64,000 nt of DNA from Ga0077536 sp035325705 (GCA_035325705.1 DAOKZI010000009.1:1-64000), one strand, 5' to 3'; positions 1-9,401 are shown, numbered from the stretch's first letter. Notes: generated by a model from the letters alone, not told the origin. Program-made: numbers and translations.

Positions 1-107
1 CGTTCATTAACGGTTCGCGGGGTTCAAAGTGATACCTAATTCAGAGGTTCCCTAACTAGAAGTGACACCAAGCGCACTACTTCGGCGACCGCACGAAAGG
101 GTAGGCA

Positions 108-2477
108 ATGAGCAACAACGAAGCCGACACTTGCCGCAAATTCGTAGTGCCCAAACTTCAGGCTGCGGGCTGGGACAACGATCCCCGTTCCATCGCTGAG
201 CAGCGCACCGTCACTGACGGTCGAGTCATCCCCGTCGGCAAGGGCTTCGTCCGCAAACCTCCGAAGCGGGTGGACTACCTCCTGCGCTATACCCGGGACT
301 TTGCGCTCGCCGTGGTCGAAGCCAAGGCCAGCTACAAGTCCGCCGCCGATGGCGTCCAGCAGGCACGGACCTACGCCCAAATGCTAGGCCTGAAATTCGC
401 CTATGCCACCAACGGAAAGGACATCATCGAGATCGACTATTTCCACGGCACGGAAACCCGCATCCCGGATTTCCCCAAACCCGAAGATCTCTGGCAGAGG
501 TATGGGGCCGGGAGCAAGATCACGGCCCCCGCGCAGGCGGAACATCTGCTCGCCCCTTACAACACTGTCGGTGGCAAGACGCCGCGGTATTACCAGCAAA
601 TAGCCATCAACCGCACCGTCGAGGCGATCCTCAGCGAGAAGCGCCGCATTCTCCTGACGATGGCGACCGGCACAGGCAAAACGACCGTGGCGTTCCAGAT
701 TTGCTGGAAGCTCTGGTCGAGCCGCTGGAACCCTAAAGGCGAGCATCGCAAGCCTCGAATTCTCTTCCTCGCCGATCGCAACATTCTGATCGACGACCCG
801 AAGGACAAGGACTTCAGCCCCTTCGGCGACGCCCGGCACAAGATCGAATCCGGCGAAATCATCAAGAGCCGCGAAATGTATTTCGCCATCTATCAGGCGC
901 TTGCCGAAGACGAGCGCCGCGCCGGATTGTTCCGCGACTATCCGCCGGACTTCTTCGACCTCGTGATCGTGGACGAATGCCATCGGGGAAGCGCCCGCGA
1001 CGACAGCTCGTGGCGCGTCATCCTGGAACATTTCAAGCCCGCCTATCAGCTCGGCATGACGGCGACGCCGCTGCGCCAGGAGAGCCGCGACACTTACTTG
1101 TATTTCGGCAACCCCCTCTACGAATACAGCCTCCGGCAGGGCATCGATGACGGCTTCCTCGCTCCCTACCGTGTGCATCGCGTGGTGACGCAATGGGACG
1201 CGGCGGGCTGGAGGCCCTCAACCGACGAACGCGACCGCTACGGGCGAGCGATCCCGGACGACGAATACCAGACCAAGGACTTCGAGCGGGTGATCGCCCT
1301 GCGCGCCCGCACGCAGGCGATAGCCCACCATCTGACGGACTTCCTCGAGGCCAACGACCGCTTCGCCAAAACCATCGTCTTTTGCGTGGATCAGGAGCAC
1401 GCCTCGGAAATGCGCGAGGCCCTTGTCAACCTCAACGCCGATCTAGTGGCGCAGCACCCCGACTATGTTTGCCGGGTGACGGCGGACGAGGGAGCCATCG
1501 GGCGTGGGCATCTATCCAACTTCCAGGACCTTGAGAAGAAGACGCCCGTCATCCTGACCTCCTCGCAGCTCCTCACGACCGGCGTCGATGCGCCCACCTG
1601 CAAGAACGTCGTCCTTGCTCGCATCGTCGGCTCCATGAGCGAGTTCAAGCAGATCATCGGGCGCGGTACGCGCCTGCGCGACGACTACGGCAAGCTCTGG
1701 TTCAACATCCTCGACTACACCGGGTCGGCGACCCGCATGTTCGCCGACCCGGAATTCGACGGTGATCCGGTCCTTGTTACCGAAGATCAAGTGGATGATG
1801 AGGGCAATACCACAGCGGCAACAAACACAGTCTTCAAGGTTGCGGAAGAGTCCGGAGTCTATGATCTGGCTGGAATCATCGAGCCGCCGGGCGGTGAGGC
1901 GCCGCGCAAGTTCTACTTCGATGGCGGCCAAGTCGAGATCGTCGCCCATCTGGTGCATGAACTCGATCCCAATGGACGCCAGCTTCGCGTTGTCCGCTAC
2001 ACCGATTACGCGGCGGAGAGCGTCCGCTCCCTTGCGCCCACTTCCGCCGACCTGCGCTCGCGCTGGTCGAACGCCACGCAGCGCGCCGAAATCATCGCGG
2101 CCCTGTCCGAGCGCGGTATCGACTTCGCGCTTCTGGCCGAACAGACCGGACAGCCTGAGGCCGATCCCTTCGACCTTCTCTGTCATCTCGCTTTCAACGC
2201 GCCGCTGCGCACCCGCCGGGAGCGGGCGCAGCGGCTCAAGTCCGAGCGCAAGGACTACTTCGAGAAATTCTCCCCCGAAACCCGTCAGATACTCGACGAG
2301 CTGCTGGAAAAGTACGCAGAACACGGAGACGCGCAGTTCGTCCTGCCGGACGTGCTCAAGGTTCCGCCGATTTCAACCCACGGCCAGCCTGCCGAAATCA
2401 TCAAGCTCTTCGGCGGCGCGGAACAACTCCGGCAAGCCGTAAACGACCTGCAAGGACTCCTCTATGGCCAGAGCTAA
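108..2477 (+). CDS. hsdR: Type I restriction enzyme, R (endonuclease/translocase) subunit
   Basis: Motor and nuclease subunit of a type I restriction-modification complex: it translocates DNA with ATP and cuts unmethylated DNA far from the recognition site. The 789-residue product has an N-terminal PD-(D/E)xK nuclease (D56, E71, K73 in VEAKA), then an SF2 helicase core with Walker A MATGTGKT (about 184-191), DECH box (about 289) and TATP motif, and a long C-terminal region of the EcoEI-like R subunit type. The ATG follows a GGGTAGG ribosome site. The stop overlaps the start of hsdM, so translation is coupled. All catalytic motifs look intact. Family assignment is firm; the DNA target cannot be read from sequence. 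Confidence 0.95.
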   Translation: MSNNEADTCRKFVVPKLQAAGWDNDPRSIAEQRTVTDGRVIPVGKGFVRKPPKRVDYLLRYTRDFALAVVEAKASYKSAADGVQQARTYAQMLGLKFAYATNGKDIIEIDYFHGTETRIPDFPKPEDLWQRYGAGSKITAPAQAEHLLAPYNTVGGKTPRYYQQIAINRTVEAILSEKRRILLTMATGTGKTTVAFQICWKLWSSRWNPKGEHRKPRILFLADRNILIDDPKDKDFSPFGDARHKIESGEIIKSREMYFAIYQALAEDERRAGLFRDYPPDFFDLVIVDECHRGSARDDSSWRVILEHFKPAYQLGMTATPLRQESRDTYLYFGNPLYEYSLRQGIDDGFLAPYRVHRVVTQWDAAGWRPSTDERDRYGRAIPDDEYQTKDFERVIALRARTQAIAHHLTDFLEANDRFAKTIVFCVDQEHASEMREALVNLNADLVAQHPDYVCRVTADEGAIGRGHLSNFQDLEKKTPVILTSSQLLTTGVDAPTCKNVVLARIVGSMSEFKQIIGRGTRLRDDYGKLWFNILDYTGSATRMFADPEFDGDPVLVTEDQVDDEGNTTAATNTVFKVAEESGVYDLAGIIEPPGGEAPRKFYFDGGQVEIVAHLVHELDPNGRQLRVVRYTDYAAESVRSLAPTSADLRSRWSNATQRAEIIAALSERGIDFALLAEQTGQPEADPFDLLCHLAFNAPLRTRRERAQRLKSERKDYFEKFSPETRQILDELLEKYAEHGDAQFVLPDVLKVPPISTHGQPAEIIKLFGGAEQLRQAVNDLQGLLYGQS

Positions 2478-4020
2478 AAAGAACGGCAAAGCCGCCGCCC
2501 CAATGACCACCGCGCAGATGCTCGGGAGCCTCCTAAAGAGTGCCCGCGACATCATGCGTAAGGACAAGGGTTTGAACGGCGACCTCGACCGTCTGCCGCT
2601 CCTCACCTGGATCATGTTCCTCAAGTTTCTCGACGACCTCGAACAGCAGCGCGAGGAAGAGGCCAAGCTCGCGGGCGAGAAGTTCAAGCCTGCCATCGGC
2701 AAGCCCTATCGCTGGCGTGACTGGGCCGCTGACCCTCAAGGCATCACCGGCGACGAGCTACTCGCCTTCATCAACAATGATGAAGCCGTGCGGGCCGACG
2801 GCAAGAAGGGTCCCGGGCTGTTCGCGTACTTGCGCAGCCTTTCAAGCTCCAACGGCGATAACCGTCGTGACGTGATTGCCACCGTGTTCAAGGGCGTCGA
2901 TAACCGGATGAAGAGCGGTTATCTGCTGCGCGACATCGTGAACAAGGTCGGCGGGATTCATTTCACGTCGTCCGACGAGCTGCACACCTTGGGCATGCTT
3001 TACGAATCCATGCTCCGTGAAATGCGCGATGCGGCGGGCGACTCCGGCGAGTTCTATACGCCCCGCGCCGTCGTGCGCTTCATGGTCGCAGTGACCGATC
3101 CGCGGCTTGGTGAAACTGTCCTTGATCCCGCGAGCGGCACCGGCGGGTTTCTGGTGGAAGCGTTCAGCTACATTGAGAAGCAGGTGAAGACCGTCGGAGA
3201 CCGCAAGAAGCTACAAACTAGGGCCATCACGGGGTGCGAGCCGAAATCGCTTCCCTATCTACTTTGCCATATGAACTTGCTGCTGCACGGCCTCGACGCG
3301 CCGCGGATCGACCCCGGTAACGCGCTGCGCTTCAAGCTCTCCGAGATTGGCGAGAAGGAGCGCGTCGATGTGATCCTTACCAACCCGCCTTTCGGTGGGG
3401 AAGAGGAGAAAGGAATTCAGGGAAACTTCCCCGAGGATCGCCAGACGGCGGAAACGGCGTTGCTGTTCTTGCAACTCATCATGCGCAAGCTCAAGCGGCA
3501 GCCGACTTCGGCGGGCCGGCCAGCGCGCGCCGCCGTTGTCGTGCCGAACGGCACGCTATTCGGTGATGGTGTTTGCGCCCGCATCAAGGAAGAACTGCTC
3601 AAGGATTTCAATCTCCATACCATCGTACGTTTGCCAAACGGTGTGTTCGCGCCGTACACCAACATCGCGACGAATATCCTGTTCTTCGACCGGTCGGGCC
3701 CGACGAAACAAGTCTGGTATTACGAGCAGCCGTTGCCCGAGGCCCGGAAGAACTACACCAAAACACAGCCCTTGCAGTTCGACGAGCTTAAGGACTGCAT
3801 CGCGTGGTGGAACAAGCGCAAGGAGAACGATCAGGCTTGGAAGGTTCCGGCCAAGGAGCTTGTTGAGGCGAACTGCAATCTCGACTGCAAGAACCCGCGA
3901 GGCAAGATCGACTTCGAGCATCTGCCGCCAGAACAGCTTGCCGACGACATCTTGAAGAAGGAATTGAGGATTGCCGAGCTGATGCGCGAGATCAAGGCGG
4001 CGTTGGGGGCGAACGCGTGA
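2464..4020 (+). CDS. hsdM: Type I restriction-modification N6-adenine methyltransferase (M subunit)
   Basis: S-adenosylmethionine-dependent adenine methyltransferase that protects host DNA and is part of the restriction complex. The 518-residue protein has the HsdM N-terminal helical domain, SAM-binding motif DPASGTGGF (about 221-229) and catalytic NPPF motif (about 307-310), as expected for N6-adenine methylation. It overlaps hsdR by 14 bases upstream and shares GTGA with hsdS downstream, so the three subunits form one translationally coupled unit. Length and motifs match complete family members. Confidence 0.96.
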   Translation: MARAKKNGKAAAPMTTAQMLGSLLKSARDIMRKDKGLNGDLDRLPLLTWIMFLKFLDDLEQQREEEAKLAGEKFKPAIGKPYRWRDWAADPQGITGDELLAFINNDEAVRADGKKGPGLFAYLRSLSSSNGDNRRDVIATVFKGVDNRMKSGYLLRDIVNKVGGIHFTSSDELHTLGMLYESMLREMRDAAGDSGEFYTPRAVVRFMVAVTDPRLGETVLDPASGTGGFLVEAFSYIEKQVKTVGDRKKLQTRAITGCEPKSLPYLLCHMNLLLHGLDAPRIDPGNALRFKLSEIGEKERVDVILTNPPFGGEEEKGIQGNFPEDRQTAETALLFLQLIMRKLKRQPTSAGRPARAAVVVPNGTLFGDGVCARIKEELLKDFNLHTIVRLPNGVFAPYTNIATNILFFDRSGPTKQVWYYEQPLPEARKNYTKTQPLQFDELKDCIAWWNKRKENDQAWKVPAKELVEANCNLDCKNPRGKIDFEHLPPEQLADDILKKELRIAELMREIKAALGANA

Positions 4021-5225
4021 GTGCAGCTTGGCCGTTGGTCCCCATGGGACAGATCGCACCTTTGCGGCGGCGGCCCGTGCTGCTCGAGGCTGACAAGGTC
4101 TACCGCGAAATCGGCATCCGCTCTTTCGGGAAGGGCGTCTTCCACAAGGCACCCACGACTGGCTTAGAGATCGGCAGCAAGCGTGTTTTCGCGATAGAAC
4201 CGGGCGACCTGCTGTTCAACATCGTATTTGCCTGGGAAGGCGCGATCGCCGTCGCTACGGAAGCCGAACAGGGAATGATTGGCTCACACAGATTTCTAAC
4301 CTGTGTAGCCGATAGCACGAAGGCCGATGCGAGATTCCTGAGCTATTGGTTCACGCACACGGAAGGGCGTGAGCAACTTCTTCGCGCTTCACCGGGCGGC
4401 GCAGGGCGAAATCGCACGCTTGGCGTCGAGAAGCTCGCGGAAATCCATGTCCCGCTACCGCCACTCGATGAGCAGAGCCGCATTGTCGCCCGCATCGAAG
4501 AACTAGCCTCGAAGGTGGAAGAGGCCCGCTGCCTGAGGTCACTCGCGTCAACCGAACTCAGCTCTGCGTTTGCAGCGACTCGCCGTGCACTTTTCGGTGA
4601 AGCCCCGACAAGAAACTGGATTCCCCTTGGCACTCACGTTGCGGAGATTGAGAACGGCAAGAGCCCGGCCACTGAAGGTCGCGTCGCCGAACCGTACGAA
4701 TGGGCTGTACTCAAGGTTGGAGCGGTATCCTTCGGCAGTTTCGACGAGCGAGAAAACAAAGCGCTCCCACCATCATTCAAACCACTTGAACGTTACGAAG
4801 TAAGAGCCGGCGACTTCCTAATGAGCCGGGCAAATACTCCTGAACTTGTGGGAGCGTGCGCGATAGTGCGCGAAACGAGACCGCGCCTTATGCTGAGCGA
4901 CAAGATATTTCGCTTCAAGTTTCAGGCGGGTAGCAGCCTCAGTCCTGAATACCTCGACCATGTTTTGAAGTCTCCAGCCCTAAGAAGGCAGATCGTTTCT
5001 GGTGCGACTGGCACATCGCCGACGATGAAAAACATCTCAAAAGAGAAGGTACGGGCTCTCCTGATCCCAAACACATTGCCTTCTGAGCAGAAGCGCATTG
5101 TCGCCAAACTCGACGCCTTGCAGACCAAGAGTGACGCCGCAAAGACGCTTCAAAGCGAAACGGCCGCCGAGCTGAGCGCGATGCTGCCAGCCATTCTCGA
5201 TACGGCGTTTAAAGGCGAATTGTGA
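4017..5225 (+). CDS. hsdS: Type I restriction-modification specificity subunit
   Basis: DNA-recognition subunit that sets the bipartite target of the HsdR-HsdM complex. The 402-residue product has two target-recognition domains, each followed by a conserved helical repeat with the typical LPPLDEQ-R-IVARIEEL-like motif (about residues 148-163 and again at about 360-375). It starts with GTG inside the hsdM stop (GTGA overlap). Base composition in the second recognition domain (around 4620-5100) is noticeably more AT-rich than flanking genes, as is common where recognition domains are exchanged. The recognised sequence cannot be inferred. Confidence 0.93.
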   Translation: MSAAWPLVPMGQIAPLRRRPVLLEADKVYREIGIRSFGKGVFHKAPTTGLEIGSKRVFAIEPGDLLFNIVFAWEGAIAVATEAEQGMIGSHRFLTCVADSTKADARFLSYWFTHTEGREQLLRASPGGAGRNRTLGVEKLAEIHVPLPPLDEQSRIVARIEELASKVEEARCLRSLASTELSSAFAATRRALFGEAPTRNWIPLGTHVAEIENGKSPATEGRVAEPYEWAVLKVGAVSFGSFDERENKALPPSFKPLERYEVRAGDFLMSRANTPELVGACAIVRETRPRLMLSDKIFRFKFQAGSSLSPEYLDHVLKSPALRRQIVSGATGTSPTMKNISKEKVRALLIPNTLPSEQKRIVAKLDALQTKSDAAKTLQSETAAELSAMLPAILDTAFKGEL

Positions 5226-5252
5226 GAAAGGGAACGAGGAACGGCAGGGATC

Positions 5253-7079
5253 ATGGCAGACAAGTCAACCAAGGCCGCTACCGCACCCGCCAAGGCTGCT
5301 GTAAGTCCCGGCGCTGATACGGCGATCATTCGACAGCTCACGATTGAGCGGTTTCGCGGCATCAAGTTCCTCAAGTGGAATCCCGCGCCGGGTCTTAATG
5401 TCATTCTTGGCGGCGGCGACGTGGGCAAGAGCACGATCCTCGATGCAATTGCGTTATTGCTCAACCCGTCCAACGCCGCCGTCGTTTCCGAATCCGACTA
5501 TCACTGCCGCGAGAGCAATCCCGGATTCACGATTCAGGCCGTCCTGTCTCTTCCGGCTTCAACGGAGATAAGCCAGCAGCAGAAATTCAGCTGGCCATGG
5601 GAATGGAACGGGAAAGAAGCTATCGCGCCGCTCATCTCGGATGGAGAAGGCGATGACATCCCTACGCCAGATGTTCCGGCGTACCGGTTTCAGGTCCGCG
5701 GCACGTCGGAAATGGAACTGGTCTGGGAAATCGTTCAGCCCAACGATGATGTTGAGGTTCTGTCCGCCGCCGTCAGGCGAGCTATCGGCGTCGTCCGGCT
5801 TGGCAGCGACGATCGCAACGACCGTGATCTGCGGCTCGTTTACGGCTCGGCGCTCGACCGGCTCATCGCCGATCAGGGTTTCAAGCCGAGGATTGGAAAG
5901 AAGATCGCCGAGATCAATCTTGGCGAGGAATTGAGCGATGACGCGAAGAAGTCGCTTCAGCGGCTCGACGACGCCTTGCGCGAGGGGCTGCTTCCCAGTG
6001 GATTGGAACTCGGCCTGACTAGCGCGCAGGGAATCTCCATCGGCGCGCTGATCGGTCTGCTCGCATCGAAGAAGCTGCCGGAGAATTCGGAAGCGACGGT
6101 GCTGCCGCTCGCCAGTTGGGGCGCGGGTACGCGGCGCATGGCGACGCTGCAAATCGCCGCCGCGACCCAGACCAAGACGCGGATTGCCGTCATCGACGAA
6201 GTGGAGCGCGGCCTCGAACCGTACCGTGTTCGGAAGCTCATCGAATCCCTGCATTCGGAATCGACGCAGACCTTCATCACTACCCACAGCGCCGTTGCCA
6301 TCAACGCGGCGACCGACAGCACGCTCTGGTATCTCGACCCGAAAGGAAATATCGGTGAGCTTTCACAAGAAAAGATAAAGCGGCAGCAGGAGCGCGATCC
6401 CGAGACGTTTCTTGCCCGGCTTGCGGTCATCGCCGAAGGCCCGACAGAAGTCGGTTTTGTTTCGTATTTCCTTCAGAAGGCGATCAAAGGAAGCCCGCGC
6501 GACCACGGTATCCGTGTCTGCGACGGTCAGGGAACGCCGGCCGTCCTCGGCCTTCTCGAAGCCATGAGCAACGGCGGCCTCAAATTTGCCGGCTTTGTTG
6601 ATTCAACAACTGAAGACCCGGCCCGGTGGAGGGCGCTCAAGGAGAAGATGGGCGACTTGCTGTTTCAGTGGGAGTCCGGCAGCACTGAAGCAAGCGTTAT
6701 CAAGCTTGTCGAGGACGGCAAGCTCACTGAGCTAATTAAGGACGAGGAAGGCGCCTACGATCCGGAGCGTCGGAAGACGCTCGCCGACCGATTAGCAATC
6801 GACGACAAGGGTCTAGATGCGATTGTCACCAAGGCTGGAAGCAATCTGCGCGCGGTCATCATCGCCGCCGCGGGCGGCAATTCCGAAGGCGCGAGCAACG
6901 AACAGGCGAAGACCTGGAAGAAGCACGGCAAGCAGTGGTTCAAATCCGTTGAAGGCGGGCGGGAGCTGGCGCAGAAGGCGGAGGCTCTCGGTGCTTGGCC
7001 GCAAATCAAGCCCGCGCTGATGCCGTTTCTCAATGCGGTGCGCGCTTTCGCTGGGCTGTCTGTGAGCGAAGATCTGTGA
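5253..7079 (+). CDS. gajA: Gabija GajA-like OLD-family ATPase/TOPRIM endonuclease
   Basis: Predicted anti-phage nuclease. The 608-residue protein joins an N-terminal ABC-type ATPase (Walker A GGGDVGKST at 53-61; Walker B IAVIDEVERGLEP at about 310-322; then a THS switch) to a C-terminal TOPRIM nuclease (AEGPTEVGF near residue 394, later FVDSTTEDP). This is the class 2 OLD architecture, and with a UvrD-like helicase next door it matches Gabija (GajA is usually about 580 residues). It starts 27 bases after hsdS on the same strand, suggesting expression with the restriction system. PARIS was considered but rejected because ATPase and TOPRIM are on one chain here. Confidence 0.85.
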   Translation: MADKSTKAATAPAKAAVSPGADTAIIRQLTIERFRGIKFLKWNPAPGLNVILGGGDVGKSTILDAIALLLNPSNAAVVSESDYHCRESNPGFTIQAVLSLPASTEISQQQKFSWPWEWNGKEAIAPLISDGEGDDIPTPDVPAYRFQVRGTSEMELVWEIVQPNDDVEVLSAAVRRAIGVVRLGSDDRNDRDLRLVYGSALDRLIADQGFKPRIGKKIAEINLGEELSDDAKKSLQRLDDALREGLLPSGLELGLTSAQGISIGALIGLLASKKLPENSEATVLPLASWGAGTRRMATLQIAAATQTKTRIAVIDEVERGLEPYRVRKLIESLHSESTQTFITTHSAVAINAATDSTLWYLDPKGNIGELSQEKIKRQQERDPETFLARLAVIAEGPTEVGFVSYFLQKAIKGSPRDHGIRVCDGQGTPAVLGLLEAMSNGGLKFAGFVDSTTEDPARWRALKEKMGDLLFQWESGSTEASVIKLVEDGKLTELIKDEEGAYDPERRKTLADRLAIDDKGLDAIVTKAGSNLRAVIIAAAGGNSEGASNEQAKTWKKHGKQWFKSVEGGRELAQKAEALGAWPQIKPALMPFLNAVRAFAGLSVSEDL

Positions 7080-7082
7080 TCC

Positions 7083-8609
7083 ATGAGCGATAAGGACGTC
7101 GCGGCGCTGCTCGATTCCTCTGAAGCTCTTGTCGTCATCGAGGCTCCCGCGGGATGCGGGAAGACTTATCAGGGCGCGAACTACGCGCGCCGCGCAGCGT
7201 TGGCATCGTCACGTGGACGGACGCTAATCCTGACGCACACGCATTCCGCTTGCGCGCAGTTTGCGAAGGAGACGAGAGCCGTCTCTGGCAAACTCGAAAT
7301 CAAAACGATCGACTCGCTAGTCGTGCAGGCAGCCAGGGTCTATCACAAATCCCTCGGCCTTCCGCCCGACCCATCTGCATGGGCGCGTGAGCAGGGCAAC
7401 GATGGATTCAAGCAACTCGGCACGCACGTCGCCAGTCTCCTCGAAGCGAAGCCGATGATCGCCGCCGCACTCGCGGACCGCTATCCCGTCATCATCGCCG
7501 ATGAGCATCAGGATTCTCACGCTGATCAACACAGCATCGTCATGGCGCTGCACCGGGCAGGTTCGCGATTACGGGTGTTCGGCGACCCTATGCAGGCGAT
7601 TTACGCCAGAGGCCAGAAGGCTGTTGATGCCGCCCGCGCGCAGTGGGACATGCTGAAGACGTCCGGCACGTTCGGCGAACTCACTCATCCGCACCGCTGG
7701 CGCAGCGGATCGCCCAATCTTGGGGACTGGATATTGCAGGCTCGCGAGACCCTCAAGAGCGGCGGCCCCGTGGACATTTCCGGCGCTCTGCCGCCTGGCC
7801 TCAGCGTGATTGCCGCCGACAATACGGCGCAAAGCAGAGCCGGCTACAGCATGTCCCGTGACCACAGGCGTCCGGTCGATAACATCGTTAACTCCGCCCA
7901 GAGCATCCTTGTTCTCAGTAGCCAGAACGATACGGTTAACGCACTCAGGGCCTTCTGGAACCGTCGACTTCCAATCTGGGAAGGACATACTCGGGAGCCG
8001 CTCGGCAAGCTGGTCACGGCTCTGACGCAAAAGGCGGGAGAGGCCCCTGCGGTGGCAGGCGCCGCCGTGACCTTCATTGAAGAAGTCTGTAAGGGGTTCA
8101 GTCGCTCCAGTCACGGTGATCGATTCCTCCAGGAAATCGTGGAAGGTTGCCGGAAAGCCGCGACGGGCAAGCCTGCACTGATTCAAGAGCTTGCCCGTTA
8201 CATTCTCGTCGAGCCGAACCATGCGGGCGTGGCGAGATGTCTGAAGCGATTGGAAGAGCTGGTTGAAAACAAGACATCCGGATTCACGGATGTCTGCATC
8301 GACTACAGGAACGAGTTTCGCGACGCAATCAAGCTAGAGCACTTCATCGCGCCCGAAGACGGGCTTGGAGAGATAAATCGCCGGCGTACCTATGCGCGTC
8401 CAATGCCGCCCTCGAAATCTATAAGCACGATTCACAAGGCGAAGGGCCTCGAATGCGACAATGCGCTGCTTATCCCGTGTGACAAGGTCCATTTTCCAGG
8501 CACGGATGCTGCAAGGTGCAAACTGTACGTGGCTCTAAGCCGCGCCCGCCGGTCTCTGACTCTCGTTGTATCCGCCGCATCGCCTAGCCCGTTGCTCAAG
8601 ATCGGATGA
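7083..8609 (+). CDS. gajB: Gabija GajB-like UvrD/REP-family helicase
   Basis: SF1 helicase-like partner of the preceding OLD nuclease. The 508 residues carry motif I EAPAGCGKT (about 20-28), motif II ADEHQD, motif III GDPMQAIY, an HRWRSG motif, motif V TIHKAKGLE and motif VI YVALSRAR. GajB is known to sense DNA ends and stimulate GajA; length agrees (about 500). Only three bases separate it from gajA. Every core motif is present, so the gene looks functional. A general DNA-repair helicase is less likely given the tight pairing. Confidence 0.85.
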   Translation: MSDKDVAALLDSSEALVVIEAPAGCGKTYQGANYARRAALASSRGRTLILTHTHSACAQFAKETRAVSGKLEIKTIDSLVVQAARVYHKSLGLPPDPSAWAREQGNDGFKQLGTHVASLLEAKPMIAAALADRYPVIIADEHQDSHADQHSIVMALHRAGSRLRVFGDPMQAIYARGQKAVDAARAQWDMLKTSGTFGELTHPHRWRSGSPNLGDWILQARETLKSGGPVDISGALPPGLSVIAADNTAQSRAGYSMSRDHRRPVDNIVNSAQSILVLSSQNDTVNALRAFWNRRLPIWEGHTREPLGKLVTALTQKAGEAPAVAGAAVTFIEEVCKGFSRSSHGDRFLQEIVEGCRKAATGKPALIQELARYILVEPNHAGVARCLKRLEELVENKTSGFTDVCIDYRNEFRDAIKLEHFIAPEDGLGEINRRRTYARPMPPSKSISTIHKAKGLECDNALLIPCDKVHFPGTDAARCKLYVALSRARRSLTLVVSAASPSPLLKIG

Positions 8610-8630
8610 AGCCGTTTGTTCTCACGCCCT

Positions 8631-8762
8631 TTCGGTTGGCCCTTTTTGCGACCGGTTCAGCAACGTCCCCAACTCGCGCGCACCATGCAAAATGGGCGGC
8701 AGCCGGACGACCTGGATCTGGCAAGGCGGCGTTACAAATTGATTCCAGGAGCGAAGCCATGA
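8631..8762 (+). pseudogene. Possible C-terminal remnant of a HigB-like toxin
   Basis: Just upstream of the HTH antitoxin, in a different frame, an open stretch with no start codon of its own reads ...RQPDDLDLARRRYKLIPG and stops at a TGA overlapping the antitoxin ATG. The pattern (acidic residues, then LDLARRRYK) resembles the C-terminal end of phage Gp49/HigB-type toxins, which normally precede this antitoxin class and overlap it in the same way. The catalytic portion is absent, replaced by gajB sequence. The stretch is short, so this could be chance. Confidence 0.2.
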
Positions 8763-9112
8763 AGAGCACGTCTCGTAAGTCCCGTCCAAAGAGTGATCCC
8801 CGTCTTGCCGACACGCGAGTTATCGCCGGCAGCGGCAACGTTTTCATCGATCTGGGATTCGATGAAGCCGAAGCGCGGGTAATGGCATTGCGCGTGGAGC
8901 TGATGATGCGGCTTCGTGAACGGCTGCAGGAGAAGGGTTACACGCAGGTCGAAGCCGCGAAACATCTGGGCATGACCCAGCCTCGAGTGTCGGCATTGCT
9001 CAAGGGCGCCTGGAAAGACTTCAGCATGGATATGTTGCTGACGCTCGCGACTCGTGCCGGCCTCAAGCCGGAGTTGCATCTCGCAGATGCAGAGAAAATG
9101 CGCGCGGCCTGA
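8759..9112 (+). CDS. XRE/HigA-type helix-turn-helix antitoxin-like regulator
   Basis: DNA-binding protein of 117 residues with a helix-turn-helix at about 62-85 (YTQVEAAKHLGMTQPR) preceded by the SGNVFIDLGF segment typical of the HTH_37/HigA2-type antitoxins. The ATG at 8759 is chosen because AGGAG lies about 8 bases upstream; a longer frame reaches back to 8606 but its extra 51 residues are low-complexity and not family-like. These proteins usually repress their own toxin-antitoxin operon. No intact toxin is present, so it may now be an orphan, perhaps controlling neighbouring island genes. Confidence 0.8.
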   Translation: MKSTSRKSRPKSDPRLADTRVIAGSGNVFIDLGFDEAEARVMALRVELMMRLRERLQEKGYTQVEAAKHLGMTQPRVSALLKGAWKDFSMDMLLTLATRAGLKPELHLADAEKMRAA

Positions 9113-9320
9113 GCATCGAGTCCCGACTACATGGCTAATGGCCAGGTGGTTACGCGCGAAAAATAGCCAGGTACTTGCGGGAGTTTTGCGGGGCCTGGCC
9201 CTGCTTCGTCGTGCTCAGTCGTGACAAATGCAACGGATGCCATGCGAGCTCGCGATTTTCGAATCAATAAAATCAACTACCTGCGCTTCCCGTCTTTCTC
9301 AAGATTTCCACCCCCTCCAA

Positions 9321-9365
9321 CTACGAACTAGGTGGTCGGAGGTTCGAATCCTTCCGGGCGCGCCA
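9321..9365 (+). other. 3' half of tRNA-Arg(ACG): att site of an integrated element
   Basis: The 45 bases form the 3' part of a tRNA from the anticodon loop (CTACGAA, anticodon ACG) to the CCA end: anticodon-stem strand CTAGG, variable loop, T arm GGAGG-TTCGAAT-CCTTC, acceptor strand CGGGCGC, discriminator G and CCA. The bases before the loop (TCCAA) do not pair with CTAGG, so the 5' half is missing and this is not a working tRNA. Such displaced 3' ends mark the far attachment site of elements that integrate into tRNA genes. The intact tRNA and probably the integrase should lie left of the window. Confidence 0.85.
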
Positions 9366-9401
9366 AAATAAAAATGCCGGCCGATGCCGGCATTTTTATT
9401 T
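9366..9401 (+). terminator. Bidirectional rho-independent terminator after the tRNA remnant
   Basis: A perfect 16-base inverted repeat (core ATGCCGGC / GCCGGCAT) with a four-base CGAT loop, flanked by A-rich and T-rich tracts that pair with each other, starts immediately after the CCA end. It would have ended transcription of the original tRNA-Arg gene and could work in both directions. Confidence 0.85.

Noticed and set aside
5253..8609. PARIS (AriA/AriB) or a plain DNA-repair pair
   Set aside because: ATPase and TOPRIM lie in one protein and the partner is a UvrD-like helicase, which fits Gabija better.
9321..9365. Functional tRNA gene
   Set aside because: The 5' half (acceptor, D arm and 5' anticodon strand) is missing; only the 3' half is present.
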